Positions 56,157-64,000 of a stretch of DNA of 64,000 nt are shown here, piece after piece. The notes under the pieces were generated by a model. The model ran no database searches. It was not told where the DNA came from and saw only the letters and a list, made by a program, of their open reading frames with translations. Made by a program: the position numbers and the translations under genes. The DNA is from Paenibacillus_E sp040812395 (GTDB lineage Bacteria; Bacillota; Bacilli; Paenibacillales; NBRC-103111). Numbering within the stretch: position 1 is the first letter of the stretch; the number at the start of each line of letters is the position of its first letter. The stretch covers positions 159,363-223,362 of the forward strand of contig NZ_JBFNXH010000009.1 in assembly GCF_040812395.1 (NCBI RefSeq). Direction: 5' to 3'.

Positions 56157-57161
56157 TTACAGTCCTTTTTCCGCCACAAATGCAATCAAATCTACAACGC
56201 GGTTCGAATATCCCCACTCATTGTCATACCAAGAAATGACTTTCACTAAATTTTCTCCAACCACCATGGTAGACAACGCATCTACGGTAGAGGACGCAGG
56301 ATCGCCGTTATAGTCACTGGAAACGAGTGGTTCCTCCGAGTAGTTCAGAATGCCCTTCAGCGTACTTTGCGATGCTTCTCTAAAAGCATCATTGACTTGT
56401 TCGACAGTAACGTTCGTATTCACTGTGACCACAAGATCCGTTACAGATACATTCGGAGTTGGCACCCGCATAGCCATACCGTTCATTTTCCCCTTAAGCT
56501 CAGGAAGCACTAAGGATATCGCTTTCGCAGCACCGGTCGATGTGAGTACGATGTTCTCCGCTGCGGCCCGTGCCCGACGAATATCCTTATGCGGGAGATC
56601 GAGCAGATTTTGATCATTTGTATAGGAATGAACCGTTGTCATCATGCCGGTTACGATACCAAAGCGATCGTTCAATACTTTGGCTATAGGAGCCAAACAA
56701 TTCGTTGTACAAGAACCGTTCGAAATGATGGTATGTTGGGATGCATCATATTTATCCTCATTCACACCAAGCACGAGCGTGATATCTTCACCGCTTGCTG
56801 GCGCAGAGATGATGACTTTCTTGGCTCCTCCTTTCAAATGCAGGGCAGCCTTATCTTTCGCAGTAAAAAATCCCGTCGACTCGACAACAACTTCAACGCC
56901 ATATTGTTCCCATGGGAGATTGCCGGGATCGCGCTCTGAGAATACTTTAATTTCTTTCCCATTAATGATTAAACTGCTTTCTCCTGCATGAATCTCGTCT
57001 GCCAATCGGCCATGTGTGGTGTCATATTTCAAAAGATGCGCCAGCGTTTTCACATCTGTCAAATCATTAATTGCTACGATGTCTACATTCGGGTTGTGTA
57101 ATGCAGCCCTGAATACATTACGGCCAATTCGGCCGAATCCGTTAATTCCTACTTTCACCAT
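56157..57161 (-). CDS. Glyceraldehyde-3-phosphate dehydrogenase, type I
   Basis: 334 residues, full length. G-I-N-G-F-G-R-I-G-R binds NAD, S-N-G-S-C-T-T-N-C holds the catalytic cysteine 151, and W-Y-D-N-E-W-G-Y-S is near the C-terminus. I-N-D-L-T-D near 31 indicates NAD preference. Glycine replaces the common alanine just before S-C-T-T-N-C. The gene is not in the usual cggR-gapA-pgk setting but between an MBL hydrolase and an NAD(P)-binding protein, so it is probably a second, specialised copy. Whether it is glycolytic, gluconeogenic or an inhibitor-resistant variant cannot be told. Confidence 0.92.
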   Translation of the reverse strand: MVKVGINGFGRIGRNVFRAALHNPNVDIVAINDLTDVKTLAHLLKYDTTHGRLADEIHAGESSLIINGKEIKVFSERDPGNLPWEQYGVEVVVESTGFFTAKDKAALHLKGGAKKVIISAPASGEDITLVLGVNEDKYDASQHTIISNGSCTTNCLAPIAKVLNDRFGIVTGMMTTVHSYTNDQNLLDLPHKDIRRARAAAENIVLTSTGAAKAISLVLPELKGKMNGMAMRVPTPNVSVTDLVVTVNTNVTVEQVNDAFREASQSTLKGILNYSEEPLVSSDYNGDPASSTVDALSTMVVGENLVKVISWYDNEWGYSNRVVDLIAFVAEKGL

Positions 57162-57187
57162 TTTGCATGCCTCCTGAATTTTACACT

Positions 57188-57928
57188 CTAATTTAGTTTC
57201 AATATCTCTTTTGATTGAAGAATCGCCAAATCCACTTTCCCAGCAGCGTTTGCCTCTAATCTCTCCAGAAGATCAGGTGTCTGACGATAGATAGGCGGTT
57301 GATGAATAGCCTTGTAATGAATCGGCACCAGCGTTTTCACACCAAGAACCGTAGCAGCGGCAACTGCTTGCTCAGGGGATAGAACAATCGGTTGACCGCT
57401 GGGCGTTAACCCAGGGAACTCCACAACAGCGGCATTCACTGGCAAGCATGCAACATCAATAGGACCGTGAGTTTCTTTGATTTTCCACCAATATCCATGC
57501 CAAAGGGTATCTCCGCAATGAATCAGCTTCTTATCTCCCCCTTGTATAACCCAGGAAACCTGCGGATCCCCTAATCCATCCACCGAGTATGAGGGTCTGC
57601 CTGTCAACGAACCTACTTGAATCGTGTCCCCGATCGTTACGCCATTCACTCTCTCCAGACGCCCTAAGCTGACAATGCCCAAAGATTCGGCAGGCATATA
57701 CACCGGGATGTCGGAACCATAAAACAGCGCAATAGCTTCTGGATCGAAATGATCCCCATGGTGGTGGGTAATGAAAACAGCATCTACCGGACCAAATTCA
57801 TCCAAAGGATACAATGGCTCATTACTTTGACCAAATTTAGTTGGAAAATGGAATAAAGGATCAATAGCAATGCTGGTGCCGTCGAACTGGACGTGTATGC
57901 CCGCCCATGGAAGCTTCTGGATAATCAT
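57188..57928 (-). CDS. MBL-fold hydrolase, paralogue 2
   Basis: 246 residues, closely related to the protein at 36286-37026: the same start (M-x-I-Q-x-L-P-W-A-G-I), metal motif T-H-H-H-G-D-H-F-D, and G-D-T-L-W-H-G-Y-W-W-K-I. AGGAGC precedes the ATG. The gene leads an operon with the GAPDH and NAD(P)-binding genes (gaps of 26 and 35 bases). Substrate unknown; a lactone or phospho-compound would fit the fold. Confidence 0.88.
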   Translation of the reverse strand: MIIQKLPWAGIHVQFDGTSIAIDPLFHFPTKFGQSNEPLYPLDEFGPVDAVFITHHHGDHFDPEAIALFYGSDIPVYMPAESLGIVSLGRLERVNGVTIGDTIQVGSLTGRPSYSVDGLGDPQVSWVIQGGDKKLIHCGDTLWHGYWWKIKETHGPIDVACLPVNAAVVEFPGLTPSGQPIVLSPEQAVAAATVLGVKTLVPIHYKAIHQPPIYRQTPDLLERLEANAAGKVDLAILQSKEILKLN

Positions 57929-57949
57929 TTCATCGCTCCTTTTAATTAA

Positions 57950-58001
57950 ATTACTATACCGTTTCGTAATTATTATATTGAGTACTGGTGCAATTTGTCA
58001 A
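57950..58001 (-). promoter_or_regulatory. Promoter and dyad of the MBL-GAPDH operon
   Basis: On the minus strand TTGACA (57996-58001) and TATAAT (57972-57977) are 18 bases apart. ATTAC (57950-57954) and GTAAT (57966-57970) form an inverted pair just downstream of the -10 box, a possible operator. Confidence 0.72.
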
Positions 58002-58033
58002 TGGATTACCGCTCTTATTTACCAAAAAATCAC

Positions 58034-58077
58034 AAAGGGGCTGTCCCCCTAGGTCAACCCTACAGGAACAGCCCCTT
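58034..58077 (-). terminator. Terminator of the esterase gene
   Basis: AAGGGGCTGT (from 58035) pairs with ACAGCCCCTT (to 58077), A and T tracts at both ends; it lies 15 bases after the stop of the esterase gene. Confidence 0.8.
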
Positions 58078-58092
58078 ATTTATACTATTTCA

Positions 58093-59040
58093 TCAAAGCC
58101 ACTTGGAGAAAAAAGCATGTGCTGCAGCGTGGTGTCCCGGAGGCACCGAATGGCCCATAAATGGGTGAACCTCAATAGACTTGTTCGGGGAAATGATGCG
58201 GTTATAGGCTGCGAAGATCGTCTCAGGCAAGCAGATTGTATCCTTTAGCCCAACCGTAACATGAACTGGCAGCGTAATTCGGTTAGCCAGATTCATAATG
58301 TCAAAATACCCTAGTGTCCCCAGTACCTCGTTAAGATGCTCCGGATAACGCGTCACGAACTCCGCCGCCTCCGTAAGCGAACCGACCGATTGAAGCAGTC
58401 CGAGATCCATATGACACATGTTCGGTACATGAGCGCTTACCGCCCGCACACGCGGCTCCATAGCAGAGACAAGCAATGCCAGCCCACCGCCTTGACTCAC
58501 TCCGAACACGAATATCCTCTCCGGATCAATCTTCGGCAATGTCATTGCACACTGAACAGCACGCATGCCATCGATAGCAATAGCTCGATAATAGGCAGTC
58601 TCTGGGTCGCGTATCCCCTGCGTTATCCACCCTTTGGTCATGCCATATTCCTGTGAAAGCCCATTACCGGTCTCACCCCCTTGACCGCGCACATCTATGG
58701 CCAATACGGCGTACCCCATGAGCAACCATGCCGCGTGATCTTCAGGCCTGCCCTTGGATCCGGTATAGCCGTGAAATGTCACGATACAAGGAATGGGGCG
58801 ACGCAGCTGAACGGGAGGCAGCAAATACCAGGCGTGCAGCGCTGTGTTTGCCGCACCCTCTATGACAATTTTGTACGCCTCTACCTGCAATAATGGGGAT
58901 TCAACCCGTTCTTGTGTGTAACGCACCGACTCCGCAGCTTCCCTACAAGCACGATCCCAGAAATCTGTAAGATCGGCCGGCGGAGATACATCCGGATTAT
59001 ACTGATGCAGAGTACGCAGCCGATTTTCAATGGCATTCAT
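58093..59040 (-). CDS. Acetyl xylan esterase/cephalosporin-C deacetylase family (CE7-like)
   Basis: 315 residues, alpha/beta hydrolase. F-H-G-Y-T-G-S near residue 88 forms the oxyanion loop, I-D-V-R-G-Q-G-G follows near 113, the nucleophile elbow is F-G-V-S-Q-G-G-G near 180, and the acid and base are in V-G-L-K-D and M-G-H-S-V near 265-295. The R-G-Q and G-x-S-Q-G-G motifs define the CE7 family, which deacetylates xylo-oligosaccharides and acetylated antibiotics. No signal peptide, so it works on imported acetylated sugars. It stands alone. Confidence 0.9.
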   Translation of the reverse strand: MNAIENRLRTLHQYNPDVSPPADLTDFWDRACREAAESVRYTQERVESPLLQVEAYKIVIEGAANTALHAWYLLPPVQLRRPIPCIVTFHGYTGSKGRPEDHAAWLLMGYAVLAIDVRGQGGETGNGLSQEYGMTKGWITQGIRDPETAYYRAIAIDGMRAVQCAMTLPKIDPERIFVFGVSQGGGLALLVSAMEPRVRAVSAHVPNMCHMDLGLLQSVGSLTEAAEFVTRYPEHLNEVLGTLGYFDIMNLANRITLPVHVTVGLKDTICLPETIFAAYNRIISPNKSIEVHPFMGHSVPPGHHAAAHAFFSKWL

Positions 59041-59157
59041 CGTTCCCTATGCCCCCTTGATTCCAATCATCTCAAATTAGAGCAAATCACTCTATATATA
59101 TCATTTATTATAATCCTGATTGGCTCGCTGCCGATACCTTTTTCCTCCTGCGAAAAA

Positions 59158-59202
59158 AGCCTTTCCGTCTCCAACGATTACGTTGTGAGAACGAAAAGGC
59201 TT
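59158..59202 (-). terminator. Terminator of the large extracellular protein gene
   Basis: AAGCCTTTCCGT (from 59158) pairs with ACGAAAAGGCTT (to 59202) with one mismatch and is flanked by A residues that read as T on the minus strand. It lies 15 bases after the stop codon at 59217. Confidence 0.75.
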
Positions 59203-59216
59203 GGCAAAGCGATCTA

Positions 59217-62200
59217 TCACTTGCTAACTGTTACAGTTATCTTCTCACTAGAAGTAACACCGCCGGCATTGACCAATTCGCTGCGGTATTCATATACACC
59301 GACCGCTCTGCCGGATATTGTTGTCACGGCGCTCTGGGCACTAGGCGTGGCGGCTGTTAGGCTCTTCGTATCGACCAACTGTCCATTCTCATAAAGGCGA
59401 TATTCTGTAGCGTTCGTTCCCCACCACATATTCGTCGTCACATTGAAGTTGCCGTCGCCATCCCAATTATCTTGGGACAATACCGGCTTGCCTGGCGCAG
59501 CATCGGTTACTTGCACGACAAGCGGATCGCTTGTTGTCGTACCGAACACATTGACAAGCTCTGCAGTATAGGTGTAGGTCCCGTTCGCTTTACCTTTCAG
59601 GTCAAATTTAGCAACCTGAGCAGCAGGAGATGCATCTGCTAGCGTTTGCGTGCTGATCAGAGTGCCATTCTCATACAATTTGAACACATTGCCATTGTTA
59701 CCCCACCACATATTCATCGTTACTGTGTAGTTTCCGTCCTTAAGCCCGATCTGCCCATTGTTGCTAGACAATACAGGTTTTCCAGGAGCTCCACTCGACA
59801 ATGGCTTAACAACCGAAATGCTCACAGCATTGGTTTGGACTGTTATTCCATTCAACGTCACGCTCGCTGTGATTTGTGCAGTGCCTTCGGCGACAGCAGT
59901 TACTTTACCTTGTGCATCCACTGTGGCTACCGCATTACTGCTCGAGCTATACACGATAGCGGCCTGACTCAAGTCAGCAGGCGCGCCATTACTTAGAGAA
60001 CCGCTCACGTGAGTAGCTGTTGTCTCGCTAATTTTCAAAGTTGTTTTTTCTGCGCTTAGAGCTGCTTGATTGAATATTACGCTTGTTGTTACTGCAAATG
60101 TGAAGCTTTGCTCCGATTTGTTGCCCGCAGCGTCAAATACGCTATATGCCACAGCGTGCGCGCCTAATCCCAAATCGGATGCATGCAATATTTGTCCACT
60201 GCTGATCGCATTCCCATCCAGGGTCAACGTTTGAGCAGCTACTCCGGATACCGCATCCGAGCTTACAAGCTCGAACTTTAGCGTTTCCGCATACGTCACA
60301 TCCGCCACGCCATGACCCGATTGCGTCAATGTGACGAAAGGCGCTGTTTTATCCAATTTCACTAGCAAGGACTTAGCAGCTTCCGTATTGCCAGCGGCGT
60401 CTGATGAGAAGTATTGGATCGTATTCGTTCCTTCTTCCGAAATCACAACCGGCGCTGTGTAAACAGCATTACTTCCGCCATTGGTTGCATATTGCGTTGT
60501 GACAGCTCCCGCTTGATCGTCAGTTGCTGACAATGTCACGGTTACATCTTGGTTAAACCAGCCTTCGCTGTTAGGCGTGCCGGATAACGCAGCTGTAGTG
60601 ACAGGAGACGCCGTATCAGCCTGAGCTGTAAAATCGCTTAAACCCCTTGGTTTCAATTGAAACACATCTTTGAAAATGGCAGCAATCCCCTTAATGGTAA
60701 CAGTCTGTCCCACTTGATAAGGAAATGTGCTTTGCGTGATGCCAGTGCGTGCATCCACACGAATATGATTGCTTGCAGTACCGTCCACCGCATCGAATTC
60801 AAAAGAACCGGTAGGCGTAGCACTAACGATATTCGTAATCGTCACATGGCTAAGCTCAACGAGCTGGCCTTGATTAGCATTCGTTACCGCTGTTATTGGA
60901 GTAGGCGCCGGCAGTGCCGAAGTGCCTGTCTTCGTAATCTCCACTGGATCTGTAAGCTCCAGCTCTGAGTTATACAGCGCTGTCGACGCCGTGATTTTCA
61001 CAGTGTCGCCCTGATGAAACCCACTTAAGCTTTGGAAGACATAAATTCCACCCGTTGCATCCTGCAAATAGAAAGCTTGACCGCCGTAAGTACCCGGCTC
61101 AGTCGTCACAACGCCTTCAAGAGTTACAAGCGTTCCAACTGCTTTGCTGCGAGCTTCGGATACGGTGATCTTCGCAGGAATTGGATTTTGCTCTTCCGGT
61201 AACGGCTCTGCTGGAACGTTCCCCAGTGTGACGGATTCTGTTTTAAGGTTTGTGCCATTTTGACGCAAACGAAGATTTGCCGCAGCCGATGTCCCCGGCT
61301 TAATGCGGACCGTCAAGTCTTTGTAGGCATGACCCCGCGAGTCCGAAGTTAAGCTGAAATTAGCACTATAAGCTTCTGTCGTAGGCCATGTACCGTCGGC
61401 GTTCTGTATCTTGGCAATTTGGGCGCCACCGCTGACTAAATAAATGCCTGCTTGATAACCGGATACCGTCGTATTCGCCGGAAGATTATCAATCACAACA
61501 CGAACCTGAAAATCCTGGGCATTCGGCAATACTGCCTGGTGCACGAAACCGTAGGTGACACTTGCCGTTGCACCCGGACCACCGTAGGAACCCGCTTTGA
61601 ACGTGCTGCGGTCGTACCATTTGTAACCGGCATTCGGCGCCGCCCATGGTTCGGCTTGCGGTTCAGTAGAAGCTGCAGGGGCTTCGAACGCCAACAATGA
61701 CGTTGGCTGATCAAGCTGCAACCCGCTTACTTGCGACAAGCTTGTATAGCTTTCTTTTTTGGAAAGCCAGTTCACCATATTCACGAGTAAGACACCGTCG
61801 TCTACTTCTTTAAAGCCGTCGTATGTCGTTTTCTTCGCGCCTGTGTCTTCACGCAAATATTTCGGAGTCGCATCTTCAACCGGTGAGGAATCACCGATGA
61901 AACCGGCTTTCCCTGCTCCTGCTTTGGCGATGGCTACAAAAGGGCCCTCGGCAACGCCACCCCCATTGTACACGCCTTGATCGACCGCACTCGCCCATGC
62001 TTCGCTTGTTTGCGGAAGATACACAATTCCCTTCGCTTTCGTTGGATCAATAATCGCGAGCGTTGATCCTGCATGCATAGCTACGCTCGAAACACCTGCC
62101 GTAATGTTCAAGGCTTGATTCGGGGCTACAACATTGTTAGCGTTAATATCACCCAGGGCATTATAACGGAAACGCAGACCGAATTGTGTCGCCAACCAGT

Positions 62201-62786
62201 CCGAGCTTGCTACATCCTGCATAGCCGAAGAAGCGCTTTCTTCGGCGCTCATCCCTTTAGCCGGATTTTCCCAGGCACCGCGACGATAGCCATTGAACAC
62301 TTCAGAACCATCCCAACGATTCTTGTTCCGATCCGCATTGTAATGATCTCCGATGAAGAAGATACTGCCTCCACCTTGAACATATTGTTCCAGTGCGGCT
62401 TGCTCGCTTGTTTTATATGGAACATTCGACTCCGCTACAACGAACACATCATATCCACTCAAATCACTTAACGTGATTGGCGTTGTTTTGCGAAGTTCTT
62501 TTACATAATAGCCATTATTCGCTAATGCATTGGCAAAATCCGAAAATCCGCCATCAATAACCCAGTCAGCCGCTCCAGCTGTCTGCTCATGTGTATTGTC
62601 GAAAAGCACCTTCTTGCCAGCATTCTCATTGACTACTTTCGCTTCGATGAATGGAGCCGGGTCACTCGGACCTTCCGCCATAGCAGCCTGCCAACTGCTA
62701 GTCACCAAAACTTGTAAAGGCAATGCTACTGTTAAAGCAAGTGCTGACTTCAACAATTTCGCTTTCCATCCTGACATCTTACTCAT
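59217..62786 (-). CDS. Large multidomain secreted protein
   Basis: 1189 residues with a Sec signal peptide (1-38). Residues about 55-345 form an amidotransferase-like or ThuA/DUF4350-like domain (V-L-F-D-N-T-H-E, then V-F-V-V-A-E-S-N and I-F-F-I-G-D-H-Y-N-A-D), followed by a beta-sandwich segment. About 550-735 is an OB-fold module (K-I-T-V-S-E-A-R, G-T-L-V-T-L-E-G-V-V-T-T-E-P-G), of the sort seen in secreted nucleases and endonuclease/exonuclease/phosphatase proteins. About 745-830 has an OmpL47-like repeat (V-T-V-T-L-S-A-T-D-D), about 920-1010 is a Big_2 domain, and two copies of a ChiA_N-like module (G-K-P-V-L-S, M-W-W-G) end the chain. No catalytic nuclease domain is present. Confidence 0.82.
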   Translation of the reverse strand: MSKMSGWKAKLLKSALALTVALPLQVLVTSSWQAAMAEGPSDPAPFIEAKVVNENAGKKVLFDNTHEQTAGAADWVIDGGFSDFANALANNGYYVKELRKTTPITLSDLSGYDVFVVAESNVPYKTSEQAALEQYVQGGGSIFFIGDHYNADRNKNRWDGSEVFNGYRRGAWENPAKGMSAEESASSAMQDVASSDWLATQFGLRFRYNALGDINANNVVAPNQALNITAGVSSVAMHAGSTLAIIDPTKAKGIVYLPQTSEAWASAVDQGVYNGGGVAEGPFVAIAKAGAGKAGFIGDSSPVEDATPKYLREDTGAKKTTYDGFKEVDDGVLLVNMVNWLSKKESYTSLSQVSGLQLDQPTSLLAFEAPAASTEPQAEPWAAPNAGYKWYDRSTFKAGSYGGPGATASVTYGFVHQAVLPNAQDFQVRVVIDNLPANTTVSGYQAGIYLVSGGAQIAKIQNADGTWPTTEAYSANFSLTSDSRGHAYKDLTVRIKPGTSAAANLRLRQNGTNLKTESVTLGNVPAEPLPEEQNPIPAKITVSEARSKAVGTLVTLEGVVTTEPGTYGGQAFYLQDATGGIYVFQSLSGFHQGDTVKITASTALYNSELELTDPVEITKTGTSALPAPTPITAVTNANQGQLVELSHVTITNIVSATPTGSFEFDAVDGTASNHIRVDARTGITQSTFPYQVGQTVTIKGIAAIFKDVFQLKPRGLSDFTAQADTASPVTTAALSGTPNSEGWFNQDVTVTLSATDDQAGAVTTQYATNGGSNAVYTAPVVISEEGTNTIQYFSSDAAGNTEAAKSLLVKLDKTAPFVTLTQSGHGVADVTYAETLKFELVSSDAVSGVAAQTLTLDGNAISSGQILHASDLGLGAHAVAYSVFDAAGNKSEQSFTFAVTTSVIFNQAALSAEKTTLKISETTATHVSGSLSNGAPADLSQAAIVYSSSSNAVATVDAQGKVTAVAEGTAQITASVTLNGITVQTNAVSISVVKPLSSGAPGKPVLSSNNGQIGLKDGNYTVTMNMWWGNNGNVFKLYENGTLISTQTLADASPAAQVAKFDLKGKANGTYTYTAELVNVFGTTTSDPLVVQVTDAAPGKPVLSQDNWDGDGNFNVTTNMWWGTNATEYRLYENGQLVDTKSLTAATPSAQSAVTTISGRAVGVYEYRSELVNAGGVTSSEKITVTVSK

Positions 62787-62966
62787 GAACTTCCTCCTTT
62801 TTCATGAAAGACTAGTAGACTATCGCCCCAATTCTATCATGGATTACTAGGAGGAAGTGATATTTTTTTGTAAACATTAGGAAATTTGTAATTAGGAACA
62901 ACATGTCTTGAAAAAATACAATTTCCGCTCGAAATCACGATAAAAACCGACAATTTCCTCAGACTT

Positions 62967-63272
62967 TTACTGGGTAATGGGGTAATCGATAACTACAACA
63001 TTATCTAGGATACCATCCAATAACTTCACGAATTGCTGGTGCACGGGATGAGGGCCGTATTGTCGCAGTGCTTCTTGATCACGGAACGTCACACGCAAAC
63101 CCAACGTGTAGCCATGCACATTCTCCGTCTCTTCAGTTACGTTCACACCAGCCGTTAGCTCAACTATCCCAGGAATTTGCTCTTTAAAGGTCCTGAGCGT
63201 CGCAATTAGCTTCTCTTCCTGCTGCGTTGTGTAGTTCTCATTAAATCTAAAAGATACGATATGCTCAAACAT
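62967..63272 (-). CDS. Dabb family stress-responsive alpha/beta barrel protein
   Basis: 101 residues. F-E-H-I-V-S-F-R-F at the start, then L-R-T-F-K-E-Q-I-P-G-I, V-T-F-R-D-Q-E-A-L-R-Q-Y and H-P-V-H-Q-Q-F-V are the Dabb (stress-responsive A/B barrel) pattern, a dimeric ferredoxin-like fold. Family members are mostly uncharacterised. The gene stands alone between the large secreted protein and the tRNA cluster. Confidence 0.9.
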   Translation of the reverse strand: MFEHIVSFRFNENYTTQQEEKLIATLRTFKEQIPGIVELTAGVNVTEETENVHGYTLGLRVTFRDQEALRQYGPHPVHQQFVKLLDGILDNVVVIDYPITQ

Positions 63273-63387
63273 TTAAATTTATCTCCTCTCTATCGAAGCA
63301 AGATTTCTTTAAGTATATAAAAAAATAAGCATAATCCCAAAGCCAAATTCGCTTTACTGATCATGCTTATTTTCATCGATCTCTGTA

Positions 63388-63461
63388 TCGGGACGACACG
63401 ATTTGAACATGCGACCCCCTGCTCCCAAAGCAGGTGCTCTACCAAGCTGAGCTACGTCCCG
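63388..63461 (-). tRNA. tRNA-Pro (anticodon TGG)
   Basis: Acceptor stem CGGGACG/CGTCCCG, D arm AGCTCAGCTTGG, anticodon stem CTGCT/AGCAG with loop TTTGGGA region giving TGG, and T arm TTCAAATC. The 3' CCA is not encoded. Confidence 0.95.
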
Positions 63462-63465
63462 AGAA

Positions 63466-63544
63466 TACCGGCAAGAGGACTCGAACCTCCACCCTTTCGG
63501 ACTCGATTTTGAGTCGAGCGCGTCTGCCATTCCGCCATGCCGGC
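63466..63544 (-). tRNA. tRNA-Leu (anticodon CAA)
   Basis: Acceptor GCCGGCA, anticodon stem CTCGA/TCGAG with loop CTCAAAA (CAA), a long variable arm with CCGAAAGG, and T loop TTCGAGT. The class II variable arm fits leucine. Confidence 0.93.
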
Positions 63545-63550
63545 CTATCA

Positions 63551-63624
63551 CGCGCCCTGAGAGATTCGAACTCCCGACCTTTTGATTCGTAGTCAAACAC
63601 TCTATCCAGCTGAGCTAAGGGCGC
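63551..63624 (-). tRNA. tRNA-Arg (anticodon ACG)
   Basis: Acceptor GCGCCCT/AGGGCGC, anticodon stem TTTGA/TCAAA with loop CTACGAA (ACG), T loop TTCGAAT. The first base A is normally edited to inosine. Confidence 0.95.
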
Positions 63625-63635
63625 TTAAAATATGG

Positions 63636-63707
63636 AGCGGAAGACGGGATTCGAACCCGCGACCCTCGCCTTGGCAAGGCGATGCTCTACCCCTGAGCCA
63701 CTTCCGC
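63636..63707 (-). tRNA. tRNA-Gly (anticodon GCC)
   Basis: Acceptor GCGGAAG/CTTCCGC, anticodon stem TCGCC/GGCGA with loop TTGCCAA (GCC), T loop TTCGAAT. Confidence 0.95.
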
Positions 63708-63754
63708 ATGGGGTACTCAAGTGGTGATGATTGAACACCTCTTGAGTTTTGTGA

Positions 63755-63834
63755 TGCGCGTAGAGGGACTTGAACCCCCACGGTCGCCCGCTAGATCCTA
63801 AGTCTAGTGCGTCTGCCAATTCCGCCATACGCGC
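63755..63834 (-). tRNA. tRNA-Leu (anticodon TAG)
   Basis: Acceptor GCGCGTA/TACGCGC, anticodon stem CTAGA/TCTAG with loop CTTAGGA (TAG), long variable arm, T loop TTCAAGT. Second leucine tRNA of the cluster. Confidence 0.93.
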
Positions 63835-63853
63835 ATACTATAATTAAGGCAAA

Positions 63854-63929
63854 TGGTGAGTCATGTAGGATTCGAACCTACGACACCCTGATTAAAAGTC
63901 AGGTGCTCTACCAACTGAGCTAATGACTC
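63854..63929 (-). tRNA. tRNA-Lys (anticodon TTT)
   Basis: Acceptor GAGTCAT/ATGACTC, anticodon stem CCTGA/TCAGG with loop CTTTTAA (TTT), T loop TTCGAAT. The 3' CCA is encoded (TGG at 63854-63856), unlike in the neighbouring tRNAs. Confidence 0.95.
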
Positions 63930-63938
63930 ATAGGAGTA

Positions 63939-64000
63939 CTGGGGATCAAGGATTTGAACCTTGGCATGACGGAGTCAAAGTCCGTTGCCTTACCGCTTGG
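63939..64000 (-). tRNA. tRNA-Gln (anticodon TTG), 5' end outside the window
   Basis: The visible part has anticodon stem CGGA/TCCG with loop CTTTGAC (TTG), T arm AAGGTTCAAATCCTT and the 3' acceptor strand ATCCCCA. The 5' end of the acceptor and part of the D arm lie beyond position 64000. Confidence 0.88.

Noticed and set aside
63354..63828. Two minus-strand frames across the tRNA cluster
   Set aside because: They run through several complete tRNA genes and translate conserved tRNA arms.

Overview
The window looks like chromosomal DNA of a low-to-mid GC, spore-former-type Firmicute, most probably Paenibacillus or a close relative (Paenibacillaceae). The reasons are strong GGAGG-type ribosome binding sites, sigma-A promoters, an S-layer-homology protein, a ydaO-class c-di-AMP riboswitch in front of a KimA-type potassium importer, a YqkE-like small protein, a yrk/cst persulfide operon, an adaA/adaB/alkA repair island and a Firmicute-style tRNA cluster. 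I see no rRNA, CRISPR array, prophage or intact transposon. The only mobile-element trace is a 3' remnant of a group II intron near 26.1 kb.

Layout. 0-5 kb: a membrane permease, small regulators, acetyltransferases (one a remnant) and a TetR/tautomerase pair. 4.7-9.8 kb: a sulfane-sulfur detoxification locus (CstR-type sensor, rhodaneses, TusA, DsrE, persulfide dioxygenase, TauE exporter) with three CsoR/CstR-type operators. 10-17.5 kb: lipoprotein deacetylase, kimA with riboswitch, NADH dehydrogenase-like protein, EcsC, MBL hydrolase, Lrp regulator. 17.5-20.9 kb: a biotin ECF transporter in which one ATPase is fused to the T subunit, divergent from bioY across a BirA-like operator. 21-24 kb: PadR, HAAS/pentapeptide protein and ABC exporter operon. 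24-26.4 kb: SLH protein and intron remnant. 26.3-29.2 kb: an AT-rich island with a secreted HNH nuclease, a SUKH immunity protein, a small membrane protein and a LuxR-type regulator. 29.4-32.6 kb: oxidoreductases and a TetR regulator with clear palindromic operators. 32.6-41.5 kb: two two-component systems enclosing an MBL hydrolase, a CGNR regulator, a Rieske protein and a secreted protein. 41.9-43.8 kb: ThuA-like protein divergent from an AraC regulator. 44.2-47.3 kb: DNA-alkylation repair island plus a radical SAM protein. 47.5-51.6 kb: a four-gene carrier-protein operon. 51.9-59 kb: GNAT, secreted protein, MFS/TetR pair, an MBL-GAPDH-NAD(P)-binding operon, CE7-like esterase. 59.2-62.8 kb: a 1189-residue multidomain extracellular protein. 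63.4-64 kb: seven tRNAs, the last cut by the window edge.

The best candidate for an undescribed system is the 47.5-51.6 kb operon: a free acyl carrier protein, a butirosin BtrH-like acyltransferase, an AMP-forming ligase and an NTP_transf_5-type nucleotidyltransferase. It reads as load, carry and transfer an acyl or aminoacyl group onto an unknown acceptor. The secreted HNH/SUKH island, the ATPase-EcfT fusion, the glutamine-rich insertion inside a histidine-kinase ATPase domain, and a dispersed intergenic repeat family with at least eight copies in this window also deserve attention.
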